A stretch of DNA of 64,000 nt from CAWHHZ01 sp963829355 (GCA_963829355.1 CAWHHZ010000013.1:372001-436000), one strand, 5' to 3'; positions 19,861 to 28,553 are shown, counted from the first letter of the stretch. Numbers and translations are program-made. The notes: generated by a model not told the origin, from the letters alone.

Positions 19861-19955
19861 TGACAGTCGACAGGTGCAGTGAGTCGGAGCCAGCTAACTG
19901 GTGATTGACGACGAAGACTATGGCTGACGACCGACGACTGACGACTGACGACTGG
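19861..19955. repeat. GACGACTG word array between sufS and sufU
   Basis: A 100-bp spacer inside the operon built mainly from variants of TGACGACTGACGACTG. The same word recurs in opposite orientation at 23667-23690 and in direct orientation at 24139-24171. No gene is visible. Confidence 0.6.
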
Positions 19956-19959
19956 AGAT

Positions 19960-20409
19960 ATGGACGATCTTAAGAGAGCTTTACCAGCAGGTCATTCTCG
20001 ACCACAACAAGAACCCGCGGAACTTCGGGCGGCCGGAAGGCATCGAATCGCGAAGCCGAAGGGTACAACCCGCTCTGTGCGGTGATCACTACACGATCTA
20101 TCTCGATCTCGAGGACGGCGTCGTGAAGAAGGCCGGCTTCGAAGGTTCGGGATGCGCAATCTCGAAGTCATCGGCGTCGGTGATGACGCAGATCCTCGAG
20201 GGGAAGAGCGTCGAGGAGGCGAAAGGCGATGTTCGACGAAGTTCGTCGCCATGGTGAAGGGCGAGCCCATCGAACACAGCGATCTCGGCAAACTCGCCGT
20301 ATTCGAAGGAGTCCGCGACTTCCCGACTCGCACGAAATGCGCAACGCTCTCGTGGCACGCGATGAAGAACGCGCTCGAGGGCGCCCAGGAATCGGCGAGA
20401 ACAGAGTGA
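19960..20409 (+). CDS. sufU: SUF system sulfur-transfer protein SufU (several frame breaks)
   Basis: A NifU/IscU-fold protein of about 145 residues recoverable by joining frames. Conserved elements are LYQQVILDHNKNPRNFGRPE, YNPLCGD (first Cys-Asp ligand), GFEGSGCAISKSSASVMTQI (second Cys) and FPTRTKCATLSWHAM (third Cys). The LCGD, GC and RTKC pattern is that of zinc-binding SufU. Breaks occur near 19972, 20035, 20082 and 20230, mostly equal to one or two extra bases. ATG 19960 follows GGAGA. SufU shuttles persulfide sulfur from SufS to the scaffold. Functional gene with sequence errors is the preferred reading. Confidence 0.87.
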
Positions 20410-20410
20410 A

Positions 20411-21015
20411 ACGGTTCTCAGGTCTCGGTTTTCGGTTCCCGGCTGGAGCAGTGGGAGAGTTTGGAGGTTCTGATGGCGAAACGCTTTGAAGACCTGCGAG
20501 TCTGGCAGGAAGCCAGAAAGTTGAACCACATGATCTTCGAGATCAGTGCACTTCTGATCGAGAGGAGGCGGTTTGGACTGGAGAATCAGCTGACGCGAGC
20601 GAGTCTGTCGGTCATGAACAACATTGCTGAGGGTTTTGACCGCGGTGGGAACAAAGAATTCCGGCATTTCCTGATTCAGGCGAAAGGGTCGAATGGCGAG
20701 ATGAAATCGATGTTGTACGTCCTTCTCGACCAGGGATTGATCGATACATCCCGATTCAACCAGTTGTATGAAGACCACGACCGCATGGGCCGGGGTTTGC
20801 ACCGTCTGATTCAGCATGTTGGAGGGAGCGATTTCGACGGCTATAGTCGTCGCGCCTCCGAGCTGTCAGAAACCGGCCCCGACTACGAAACCTCGCTCGA
20901 GCCAGAGCATCTGAATCCCCTGTGGCCGGGTGATACGCCGTCAGGAAACGCAGATAACCGGCAAATAAACTTCAAACCTGGAACTGAGAACCGAGAACCG
21001 AGAACTGAGAACTGA
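20411..21015. repeat. Inverted GGTTCTC word arrays flanking the four-helix-bundle gene
   Basis: Left array 20411-20442 (GGTTCTC, GGTCTC, GGTTTTCGGTT words) and right array 20968-21014 (GAACTGAGAACCGAGAACC words) are reverse-complement versions of each other and bracket the gene at 20473-21015. The right array is read as the gene's C-terminal residues (TENREPRTEN). Confidence 0.6.
20473..21015 (+). CDS. Four-helix-bundle protein (S23 / 23S rRNA intervening-sequence family)
   Basis: About 180 residues. MAKRFEDLRVWQEARKLNHM and LTRASLSVMNNIAEGFDRGG, followed by EFRHFLIQAKGSNGEMKSML, are hallmarks of the S23-interacting/IVS four-helix-bundle family, usually about 120 residues. Members are found as free-standing genes or inside 23S rRNA intervening sequences; their role is unknown, and a relative (Avd) works with diversity-generating retroelements. 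ATG 20473 is preceded by GGAGG. It interrupts the suf operon between sufU and sufT. The last 60 residues are low-complexity and end in repeat-encoded TENREPRTEN, suggesting readthrough into the flanking word array. Confidence 0.85.
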   Translation: MAKRFEDLRVWQEARKLNHMIFEISALLIERRRFGLENQLTRASLSVMNNIAEGFDRGGNKEFRHFLIQAKGSNGEMKSMLYVLLDQGLIDTSRFNQLYEDHDRMGRGLHRLIQHVGGSDFDGYSRRASELSETGPDYETSLEPEHLNPLWPGDTPSGNADNRQINFKPGTENREPRTEN

Positions 21016-21016
21016 C

Positions 21017-21565
21017 ATGCATGAACAGATCACAGTAAGCCGCGACATGAATGCGACCGCGATTCCGAGCGGGGAGCCGGTCCAGATTCCGGAAGGCACC
21101 GGAGCGACGATCACTCAGGCCCTGGGGGGCTCGTACACGCTGATTACCGACATGGGCTGGATGGTCCGCGTCTCGGGGAAGGAAGTCGAGGCGATCGGCA
21201 AGGAAGTCCCCAAAGAGGTCGAGATCAGTGCCGATGCTTCCAAGGAAGATCTCGAACCTCTCGTCTGGGATCAGATGAAAACATGTTTCGACCCCGAGAT
21301 CCCGGTCAATATCGTGGACCTGGGGCTCGTCTACCTTTGTGAGCTCAACGACGTCGACGGCGAAGAAGGCAAGTACGACGTTCAGGTGAAGATGACCCTC
21401 ACGGCTCCCGGTTGTGGCATGGGACCCGTCCTCGCCGACGACGTCCGGCAGAAAATTGAATCGCTCGCGCCGATCCGCAAGGCGAACGTCGAGATCGTCT
21501 TCGATCCGATGTGGGACCGCACCATGATGTCCGACGCTGCCAAACTCCAGCTCGGGATGTACTAG
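21017..21565 (+). CDS. sufT: Fe-S assembly maturation factor SufT (MIP18/DUF59)
   Basis: A 182-residue protein with an N-terminal SufT-specific part (ATAIPSGEPVQIPEGTGATI) and a C-terminal DUF59 domain: MKTCFDPEIPVNIVDLGLVY, LTAPGCGMGPVLADDVRQKI and VFDPMWDRTMMSD. SufT is an accessory factor for Fe-S maturation under high demand. The ATG at 21017 follows directly on the word array that ends the preceding gene. It closes the suf operon. Confidence 0.93.
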   Translation: MHEQITVSRDMNATAIPSGEPVQIPEGTGATITQALGGSYTLITDMGWMVRVSGKEVEAIGKEVPKEVEISADASKEDLEPLVWDQMKTCFDPEIPVNIVDLGLVYLCELNDVDGEEGKYDVQVKMTLTAPGCGMGPVLADDVRQKIESLAPIRKANVEIVFDPMWDRTMMSDAAKLQLGMY

Positions 21566-21618
21566 GAACGCAGGCACCTCGGCTCCGGCGAGTGCCGGCC
21601 CTGCCGGGGAGGCCCCTC

Positions 21619-21690
21619 CTGTCATTCCGAAGCGAAGCGAGGAATCTGGGCGGGGGACCGAACCATCCACCGGTCCCCAGATTCCTCTCG
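21619..21690 (+). repeat. Type-1 palindromic repeat, truncated copy
   Basis: Begins CTGTCATTCCGAAGCGAAGCG and reaches CCCCAGATTCCTC of the right arm, then diverges. It is part of the 711-bp gene-free stretch 21566-22276, which otherwise holds about 190 bp of unrecognised GC-rich sequence and MITE copy 2. Confidence 0.6.
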
Positions 21691-21883
21691 TCTCTATTCG
21701 CCCGCCATTCGCGCGCGCTTGTCCGATGCGTCACCCCGAGCGGTCGTGCGGGCGGGGAAGCGAGGGGCCTCGCCAGCCACTGGTTTATCGAATGGGAGGG
21801 GAACTGGCGCCGCAGGAGTGCCTGGTTCAATGGCTTCATCTCCCGGTGTGGGGAGGCCCTTCGCTTGCCCGCCCGACCACCCG

Positions 21884-22191
21884 CTCAGAGGCTGTGAAAG
21901 AATCCAGCGTACCCTGCGTTACGGGCGCGGCGAGTCTCGAGCGCGCGAAGCAGTGACGCAGCGATGTGGTTCATCGGAAAGGAACTGCGACACTCGATCG
22001 TGAGTCGTCAGGGCAGGCGCTGCGATCGGCGACGCCCCGCCCGTAACCCTTTGGGCTGGTGGTGGTTACGGCCCGATCTCCGCGTCACTCGTCGTCACCG
22101 AGGAACCACCGCGACTCCTCCTCATTCCTTGAGCTCGAACCGTAAGCACCACCAGCGCAGGGCACGCTGGATTTTTTCACAGCCTCTCAGG
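21884..22191. mobile_element. MITE-like element, copy 2 (308 bp)
   Basis: Same terminal repeats and interior as the 7412-7726 copy, with scattered substitutions and short deletions. Direct CTCAG flanks occur at both ends (21884-21888 and 22187-22191), followed by GGTGACA. It lies 85 bp before the M64 peptidase start. Confidence 0.78.
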
Positions 22192-22276
22192 GTGACATGG
22201 CGCCGAGTCCTCGATCCGCTCGTTCGGAATGACAATGCGCGCTTCGATTTCGGAGCGCGCATTGTAAGATTCGTCC

Positions 22277-23818
22277 ATGAAACGAATCGCTCTCGTCCTC
22301 GCACTCTCGTTTGTCGCCACTCCTCTTCTCGCGCACCAGCTCGCTTTCACCGAGCACTTCCGTGACAAGACGATGCGCATCGATATCTTCCACACGGGTG
22401 GCATGGGTGAGGAGATCGTTGCGCTCGATCAGGTCGTCTCCGATGGACCGTGGTCCGGGAGCACGACACAGCTCGTCGATGACACGAACCTCGGAAAATT
22501 CATGGTCGAGGTCATCGACCCCTCGACCAACCAGGTCATCTATTCGCGCGGGTTTGCCACGATCCATGGCGAATGGGAAACGACCGGGGAAGCGAGAACG
22601 ACTCATCGTACCTTCCACGAATCGCTCCGCGTTCCGTGGCCGGTTCACCCCGTACAGGTCGTGTTGAAGAAGCGGGCCGAAGGCGAGGGATTTCACGAGA
22701 TCTGGTCGACGGAGATCGATCCCGACTCACGATTCGTGAATCCTGCCGACATCGAGCCGGCGGGCGAAGTCTGGAGTCTTCTCGAGAGCGGTCCTGCTCA
22801 TGAGAAGGTCGATCTGCTTCTGATCGGAGAGGGATACAGCGCTGCCGAGAAGGAGAAGTTTCATCGTGACGCGAAGCGGCTCACCGACGCGTTGTTCGCG
22901 CATGAACCATTCAAGTCCCGCAAGAACGACTTCAACGTCCGCGCGATCGATCTTCCCGCGGCGGAGAGCGGTGTGAGCCGTCCTCGGGCCGGCAAGTTCC
23001 GTCGCAATGCCACCGGTGCGCAGTACAACATCTTCGATTCCGAGCGGTACCTCCTGACCTACGACAATCAGGCCCTCCGCGACATCGCCTCCGCGGCTCC
23101 GTACGACTTTCTCGAGATTCTCGTGAACGAGGAGCAGTACGGCGGGGGCGGAATCTACAACTTCCAGTCGACGACATCGGTCGACACCGAGTTCGCCGAG
23201 TACATCTTCGTCCATGAGTTCGGCCATCACTTCGCCGCACTCGGCGACGAGTACTACACCTCCCCGACCTCCTACGAGAGTGGCGGCGAGTCGCATCCTG
23301 AGCCGTGGGAGCCGAACATCACGGCACTTCATGATCCGGACAATCTGAAGTGGGGCGATCTCGTTGCGGGGAGCACGCCGATCCCCACGCCGTGGCCGAA
23401 AGAGGAGTACGAGAAGAAGAGCCGGGAGATTCAGGCGCGGCGTGCGGCGCTGCGAGCCCGCCACGCTCCGGAGAGCGAGCTCAATGCTCTGTTCCGTGAA
23501 GAGCAGGAATGGACGACGAAGTTCCTCGCCTCGCAGAAGTACTCAGGCGTCGTAGGAGCCTTCGAAGGCGCCGGCTACGAACCGAAAGGTCTTTACCGCC
23601 CGCAGATGGATTGCATCATGTTCACGCGTGACGAGGTGGGATTCTGCCGCGTTGTGCGCGAAGCGAGCGTCGTCAGTCGTCAGTCGAGGATGCGGAGATG
23701 GCGATCGGAACAATACGATGTACTAGCGCAGCAAGGATCGCTGAGTTATCCTGACCTGAGTCACTGCTTAATTCACGTCGAGTCATACGACAGATCCTTC
23801 CGCGCTCAGAGGCTGTGA
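22277..23818 (+). CDS. Secreted M64-family (IgA peptidase-like) zinc metallopeptidase
   Basis: A 513-residue protein. The N-terminal signal peptide is MKRIALVLALSFVATPLLAH. An M64 N-terminal domain is followed by the peptidase core with VDLLLIGEGYSAAEKEKFH, YNIFDSERYLLTYDNQALRD and the zinc site VHEFGHHFAALGDEYY (HExxH plus a downstream Asp). Family members cleave peptides outside the cytoplasm; the IgA link comes from one member only. The last 50 residues after DEVGFCRVV are not family-like: they are encoded by a GTCGTCAGTCG word array and a palindrome remnant, and the stop codon lies inside MITE copy 3 (RAQRL-stop). Confidence 0.85.
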   Translation: MKRIALVLALSFVATPLLAHQLAFTEHFRDKTMRIDIFHTGGMGEEIVALDQVVSDGPWSGSTTQLVDDTNLGKFMVEVIDPSTNQVIYSRGFATIHGEWETTGEARTTHRTFHESLRVPWPVHPVQVVLKKRAEGEGFHEIWSTEIDPDSRFVNPADIEPAGEVWSLLESGPAHEKVDLLLIGEGYSAAEKEKFHRDAKRLTDALFAHEPFKSRKNDFNVRAIDLPAAESGVSRPRAGKFRRNATGAQYNIFDSERYLLTYDNQALRDIASAAPYDFLEILVNEEQYGGGGIYNFQSTTSVDTEFAEYIFVHEFGHHFAALGDEYYTSPTSYESGGESHPEPWEPNITALHDPDNLKWGDLVAGSTPIPTPWPKEEYEKKSREIQARRAALRARHAPESELNALFREEQEWTTKFLASQKYSGVVGAFEGAGYEPKGLYRPQMDCIMFTRDEVGFCRVVREASVVSRQSRMRRWRSEQYDVLAQQGSLSYPDLSHCLIHVESYDRSFRAQRL

Positions 23819-24067
23819 AAGAACCCAGCGTACCCTGCGTTACGGGCGCGGCGAGTCTCGAGCGCGCGGAGCAGAGGAGCGATGTGGTTCATGGAGCTGC
23901 GACAACGCGATCGGCGACGCCCCGCCCGTAACCCTTTGGGCTGGTGTGGCCCGATCTCCGCGTCACTCGTCGTCACCGAGGAACCACCGCGATCCTCCTC
24001 GTTCCTTGAGCTCGAACCGTAAGCACCACCAGCGCAGGGCACGCTGGATTTTTTCACAGCTCTCAGG
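23805..24067. mobile_element. MITE-like element, copy 3 (263 bp)
   Basis: Has CTCAG + AGGCTGTGAAAGAA... at the left end and ...TTTTTTCACAGC + TCTCAG at the right, then GATGACAG, as in copy 1. The interior is shortened by about 50 bp relative to copy 1. It contributes the last codons and stop of the M64 peptidase gene. Confidence 0.76.
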
Positions 24068-24093
24068 ATGACAGTCGCTCGAGCAGTGGAACA

Positions 24094-24121
24094 AAAAGGG
24101 GAGCCATCTGGCTCCCCTTTT
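24094..24121. terminator. Bidirectional intrinsic terminator
   Basis: A perfect 13-bp stem, AAAAGGGGAGCCA / TGGCTCCCCTTTT, with a 2-bp TC centre, lies between convergent genes (M64 peptidase and the TM2 protein). The A-run and T-run make it suitable for Rho-independent termination in both directions. Confidence 0.9.
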
Positions 24122-24172
24122 CGATTGCGGTGACTCTTTCTGACGACTGATGACTGTCAGCTGACGACTGCT

Positions 24173-24555
24173 CTACTTATGATTCTGGAAAAAGGTCCAC
24201 TGTCCGAGCGGGAATCCTTTCTTCAGTTGTTCCGACTGCATATAGCCATCGATACAGGTGAGAATCGCGATCAGGGGGAGGGCCGGCGTACCCATGAAAC
24301 AGGTACCGACCGTCAGGACAGCGCGATTGCGATCGTCGCCAGTCCCTTCTGCCATTGCCCATAGATGAAGTAGCCGACGCAGAGAAAGATCAGATTCAGT
24401 ACCAGGATCAGTACGGGATCCTTCGGGGTCGCCGGAGGCGGAATGATGTCGCTGCCCCCTCCTGAAGGGGGCGGTGGTCCGCCTGCGGGAGGTGGTGGGG
24501 CTGCCGAGCCCCCTCCTGGAGGCGGGGGAGAGCCCGGAGTTGAAATATTTTCCAT
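24173..24555 (-). CDS. TM2-domain-like small membrane protein with Pro/Gly-rich N-terminus (one frame break)
   Basis: From ATG 24553-24555 the frame reads SPPPPGGGSAAPPPPAGGPP, then a membrane helix VLILVLNLIFLCVGYFIYGQ followed by WQKGLATIAIAL. A second frame (to 24173) continues TVGTCFMGTPALPLIAILTC, then IDGYMQSEQLKKGFPLGQW. Joined, this is the two-helix TM2 arrangement with a G.W.KG motif. The shift lies near 24318. Function unknown; it is paired with the DUF4870 gene just upstream and probably translated from the same mRNA (GGAGGA precedes its start). Confidence 0.7.
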
Positions 24556-24565
24556 CGATCTCCTC

Positions 24566-25049
24566 CTACTTGTCTGCCAAATCGCTGATGAACGGGGAAC
24601 CGCATTCTCTCACCCTTGACGGCCTTCATGATGGCCATAATGATCAGGACGAGATAGGCGATCCAGAGCACGCAGCCGAGAACTCCGAACACGCATCCCA
24701 GGCCCATGAGGTCCCGAACCGCCCACTGGACTGCCCAGAGAGCGATGTACACCACAATGTAGGCGATGAAGAGAAAGAGTCCGTTCTTGGCGTGCCACTG
24801 AACCTCCCGATCATCCTTCTTGATCAGAAGGGGAATGAGCGCGAGGATCCCCAGATAGGCGAGGACCAGCATGATGGTGCGTTCGCTATCCGATCCTCCT
24901 GACGGAGGTGGCGGTGAGCCCATTGGCTGTTGTGGTGGCGGAGGGGGCGGTGTTGCTCCCTGTCCTCCTCCTGGTGGTGGAGGCGGTGGCGCGGCGCCCT
25001 GTCCTCCTCCTGGTGGCGGCGGTGGTGAATTCGGTGGGACATTGCTCAT
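24566..25049 (-). CDS. DUF4870-type membrane protein with Pro/Gly-rich N-terminus (one frame break)
   Basis: The N-terminus is a Pro/Gly-rich tail (SNVPPNSPPPPPGGGQG). Then come ERTIMLVLAYLGILALIPLL and DDREVQWHAKNGLFLFIAYI, the signature of DUF4870-like proteins with three membrane helices. After MKAVKGERMRFP the given frame runs on to 24408, but removing one base near 24592 gives FISDLADK and a TAG at 24566-24568, which is how this family normally ends. The intended gene is therefore about 160 residues long. Confidence 0.75.
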
Positions 25050-25112
25050 CGTGCCTGCTCCTTTCGAAACCGATATACCGATTCTATCAGCAATTCAGAA
25101 GCTTGCAGCGTC

Positions 25113-26773
25113 TCATGGCCGCTCCCGCTGCAGCCGCGACCGTGCAAGCTCCAGCGGAATGGCGAAGAGCATGGCCGATATGAACAGCCCGACGACGACG
25201 GGGCCGGCGGTCGTCCAGAAGGTGGGCTCCAGATCGATTCCGAAGATCATCTTCACCGCAAACCTCTGAACCGGTCTCGTGAACAGGAACATCATCAGCC
25301 CCACGTACAGGAGCGACAGCGACATGTAAGCGAAACCTCCCAGTGAGAGTGCCACCTGCACTGGATTCTCGCTGCGGAAGTCGGGAGCGAGGGCTCCGAG
25401 GCCGACACCGAGCCCGACGAGAGTGGAGGTGATCACGACCGAAGAGGCGATCGTGTAGATCCAGATCAACGTTCCCGCATCCAGGATTACGTTCGCGGTC
25501 ACCGTAAGCAGGAGAGAGATTGCCAGAAGCGGCAGAAGGTAGACTGCCGTTTTGATCCATAGAAGCCGGCGCATCGTGACCGGTGCCGTCCTCAGAATCC
25601 AGAACTGCCTTCCCTCTGATGACATCGACGGGTACGCAAAGCGGAGGCAGATGGCGGCGACCACGAATCCGGTCATCCCCAGATTCAGCCACGCGAGCAG
25701 CGCCGCGCGCGCGTCCCCCTCCAGCGGCATCATGCGGATGTTGTAGAGATAGATGAACAGCAGTGCGGCCATCATGAACACCTGGCTCCATTGCGCGGCG
25801 TCGCGTACGACCGTGCGTACCTCCTTTCCGAGCAGCGCACGGGACTCCGGATCGAGCCGGACCGTAACGAGGTCGAGGGCCGAAGTCAGTCGGTCTGCTC
25901 CGATCATCACTGGGGATGAGCTTTCGCGGGAACGCACCCATGCGGGAAAGTACGTCTGCGAGGCGAGGAGAAGAAAGACACCGAGCAGGCCGATCGCCAG
26001 TCCTGCGAGCGGGAGCGACGGAGCCAGCCCCCTTGCTCGAGTATCCGTCCCGCGGTCGCCGCTCCGAGCCAGTGGCTGGGCCACAGCTCCGATCCCGGCA
26101 TCCGGATCGTCTGGAGCACTGTGGTCAGGTCATCGGTTCCGAGCTCGGAGAAGAGCCGCTCCGGTCGCGCCATCCGGATCCCGATGATGGCAACCGTGAT
26201 GATCACGATCCCGAGGGTGGCAGCGATCTGATGGACCCTGCGCACGGGGAAGTAACGGACGAGCAGGAGAACGAGAATGGAAGCGATGCTGACCGGAATC
26301 GAGATCAGAGCGAGGAGGTCGACTGCGCTGACGGTGAGAAACAGCCACGACTGCTCGTACTGGACCGCCAGCGCCGCGAACATCGGAAGGAGGAAGAACA
26401 CGACGAGATACGAGCTCTGGACGAGAATCGCAATCCATCTCTGCACGATGACTTGAAGCCGTGGGACGGGTGCCGCGTGGTAGATCTCCAGATCAGCGTC
26501 GGTGAAAAGCGCACCGATCGCCGTGGTCATCGCCGAGAAAAAGAGCGTCATCATCGCGACCAGAAAGACGAGGCCCAGAAAGTTCTCGATCAAACCGATC
26601 GCAAAAAATGGCGTGACCGCCTCGATCTGCGCCGCGGCACGGAAGAGCCGACGGAAGACCTCGAAGTCGCCCCAGAGAAAGAGCAGAAACAGACCGCCGA
26701 CGACACCCAGCCGGAGAGCGAGCGAGGCGCCCACGGGCCGGAGTCTCGCCAAGGCGATGCGGAGAGGCCACAT
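25113..26773 (-). CDS. Large polytopic ABC-exporter-type permease (one frame break)
   Basis: Two frames join into about 553 residues. The N-terminal frame (ATG at 26771-26773) starts WPLRIALARLRPVGASLALR and has about six hydrophobic helices. The second frame (from about 26040) begins LPSLPLAGLAIGLLGVFLLL and adds six more, ending at 25113. VVFFLLPMFAALAVQYEQSW and the overall pattern fit the putative ABC exporter permease family (PF16962-like), which pairs with a separate ATPase; none is adjacent here. Frames are offset by one near 26035. The codon at 26789-26791 is a TTG; the internal ATG is preferred. Substrate unknown. Confidence 0.68.
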
Positions 26774-26782
26774 CGGGAGAGG

Positions 26783-27006
26783 ATAGTTCAAGGGTTCAAG
26801 AGTTCAGAGGTTCAGGAGTTCAGAAGTTCAGACAGCGCCGCGAAGGCGGCGCGAAGCAACACAGCCCAGTGGCCTCTCCGAATCGCACTGGCGAAACTTC
26901 GGCCGTTCGATCTTTGAACTCTTGAACCCTTGAACCTCCGAACCCCTGAACCTCTGAACCCCCGAACCTCTGAACCCCTGAACCTTTGAACCCTTGAACC
27001 TTTGCC
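26783..27006. repeat. Inverted GAACCTTT word arrays around a repeat and gene fragment
   Basis: Left array 26786-26832 (GTTCAAGG, GTTCAGAG words) and right array 26907-27004 (GAACCCTTGAACC, GAACCTCTGAACC words) are complementary. Between them lie a partial type-3 repeat (26835-26869, GCGCCGCGAAGGCGGCGC...CAACACAGCCCAG) and, at 26870-26904, a 35-bp copy of the start of the adjacent permease gene in opposite orientation. Confidence 0.7.
26870..26905 (+). pseudogene. Twelve-codon remnant of a paralogous permease gene start
   Basis: TGGCCTCTCCGAATCGCACT and what follows encode WPLRIALAKLRP; the neighbouring permease on the other strand starts WPLRIALARLRP. Differences between the two DNA copies fall almost only at synonymous positions. 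This suggests the fragment derives from a once-functional paralogue rather than a fresh duplication. After PFDL the frame stops in the word array. Confidence 0.45.
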
Positions 27007-27020
27007 CTCCCGAACTCCCT

Positions 27021-28553
27021 CTACGGCATCGGGATGCTTCCGAGGAGGTACTTCAGGTCGTCGTCGGTCCAGCGGATTCCGCCGCCGAAGGTGAAGGCGG
27101 AGTCATTGAGCGGGTCGTCGATTCCGGTGGAGACAAAGACCTGCGGGAAGTCTTTGCGTTCCTTGCTCAGGACGTACTGTCCAAACAGTCGGAGATGCGG
27201 GTCGTCGCCACGTCGCTGGCCGAAGTCGAACGCTTCTCCGGTGACACGCAGCCGCTCATTGAGGTTGTAGTCTGCGCCGACGCCGCCGGTCGAATCGAAC
27301 AGGCCGACCCGTAGCGTCAGATCGTCGAATCGCCATCCTGCCTGTGCCGAGATCAGAAGATCGCGCGTAACCTCCTCCTCTTTGAGGGTAATGGTATTGG
27401 TGGTCCCGTCGGGTCCGGTGACGGTGTACTCGGTAATCTTGGTCTGGAGGTCGCCCTTCGGATCGTTTGCGACCTCCAGATGGTAGAAGCGGTTGAGGTC
27501 GGGATTCGGGAAGACGTTTGCCATGACGGCTGATCGGGAATTGCCGTCGAGACTGGGACCGATAGTCCCGTCCCCGTCCATGCCGGCGTAGTAGTCCCCC
27601 TTGATTCCAACCTCGAGGCCGAGACGTCCTACCCGTCCGAGCGTGTCGCTCAGTTCGGCGACGCCCCCCTCGACGGCTTCGAGCGCACCGGTCAGCTTTT
27701 CGTGCGCCTCATCACTGTAGATCAGCTTGCCGAACGTACCTTCGCCTGACCGCACCTGTCCGGTCAGAGCGCCCAGGTTTTCGGAGGTCACACGAAGGTC
27801 GGAGGAGAGTGCCTTGAGATTCTCGACGATTGCCCGAATGTCCTCTCTGTTTTCTCCGACCGTCCCGCCGACACTGTTCGACGTCGTCTCGACCGATTCG
27901 ATGATGCGGGGAAGTTCGGCCCGCAGATTCTCCGTGATCGCACGTAGATTGGCGGCTGTCGCGGATACATTTTGCTCGTTGGAGCCGATCAGATCCCGGA
28001 TGCTGGCGGAGATCAATCTGATGTTCTCGACGATCTCACCCAGCCGCTGCTCGCCTTCCCTGTCGCCGATCGAACTGCGGATCGACGCGGTGATCGCCTT
28101 GAGGTCTTCGGCGATGAGCGACACCTGATTCGTGACGTCGTCGATCGAAGCGGTGGTCGAGCCGGAGAGGCGGATCTCCTCCTCCCCCGCGGCCTGAATC
28201 TCGGGCGCACCGGGGTCTCCAGGGATGAGCTCGATGTATTTTTCGCCGAGCATCCCGAGATTTGCAACGCGGGCGGTCGCGCCGCGGCGGATCTCGATAT
28301 CGTCCGTGACCTCGAGCGTCACCAGCGCACGGCCATCCGGGGTCAGGCGGATCTCGGCGACTTTTCCGACGCGAACGCCGGCGACCCGGACGGCGGACTT
28401 CTCGTCGAGTCCGGCGACGGAGTCGAAGGCTACCTCGATCTTCTGAGTCCCCGAGTCTTTCCCGATGGCAATGTCCTCGATCCTGAGGATGAAGAAGGCG
28501 AGGATCGCCAGGATGGCGATCATGAATACTCCGACTTTTGCTGCAGCACTCAT
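27021..28553 (-). CDS. MlaD/MCE-family lipid-transport protein
   Basis: The protein has 510 residues. An N-terminal membrane anchor (KVGVFMIAILAILAFFILRI) is followed by an MCE domain (about 35-125: VAFDSVAGLDEKSAVRVAGV, LGEKYIELIPGDPG). A long helical region of heptad-like repeats follows (DLKAITASIRSSIGDREGEQ to about 310). The C-terminal 190 residues are rich in beta strands (FYHLEVANDPKGDLQ, LRLFGQYVLSKERKDF), resembling an outer-membrane-barrel-like extension seen in some MCE proteins. MCE proteins carry phospholipids across the periplasm with an MlaFE ABC complex, which is not in this window. It overlaps maf by 4 bp (ATGA). Confidence 0.85.
   Translation of the reverse strand: MSAAAKVGVFMIAILAILAFFILRIEDIAIGKDSGTQKIEVAFDSVAGLDEKSAVRVAGVRVGKVAEIRLTPDGRALVTLEVTDDIEIRRGATARVANLGMLGEKYIELIPGDPGAPEIQAAGEEEIRLSGSTTASIDDVTNQVSLIAEDLKAITASIRSSIGDREGEQRLGEIVENIRLISASIRDLIGSNEQNVSATAANLRAITENLRAELPRIIESVETTSNSVGGTVGENREDIRAIVENLKALSSDLRVTSENLGALTGQVRSGEGTFGKLIYSDEAHEKLTGALEAVEGGVAELSDTLGRVGRLGLEVGIKGDYYAGMDGDGTIGPSLDGNSRSAVMANVFPNPDLNRFYHLEVANDPKGDLQTKITEYTVTGPDGTTNTITLKEEEVTRDLLISAQAGWRFDDLTLRVGLFDSTGGVGADYNLNERLRVTGEAFDFGQRRGDDPHLRLFGQYVLSKERKDFPQVFVSTGIDDPLNDSAFTFGGGIRWTDDDLKYLLGSIPMP

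Noticed and set aside
17287..20409. sufD and sufU as true pseudogenes
   Set aside because: All conserved residues survive after each break and the operon is otherwise intact, so sequence error is more likely; kept as coding genes with a warning.
20473..21015. Part of a 23S rRNA intervening sequence or of a diversity-generating retroelement
   Set aside because: No rRNA, reverse transcriptase or template/variable repeat is present nearby; only the protein family resemblance exists.
24871..25269. Gly-rich plus-strand open frame
   Set aside because: It is the reverse reading of the Pro-rich N-terminus of the DUF4870 gene.
25916..26917. Plus-strand open frame of 333 codons opposite the permease
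   Set aside because: Charged low-complexity translation, opposite a polytopic membrane protein; only its last codons (the WPLRIALAKLRP remnant) were kept as a finding.
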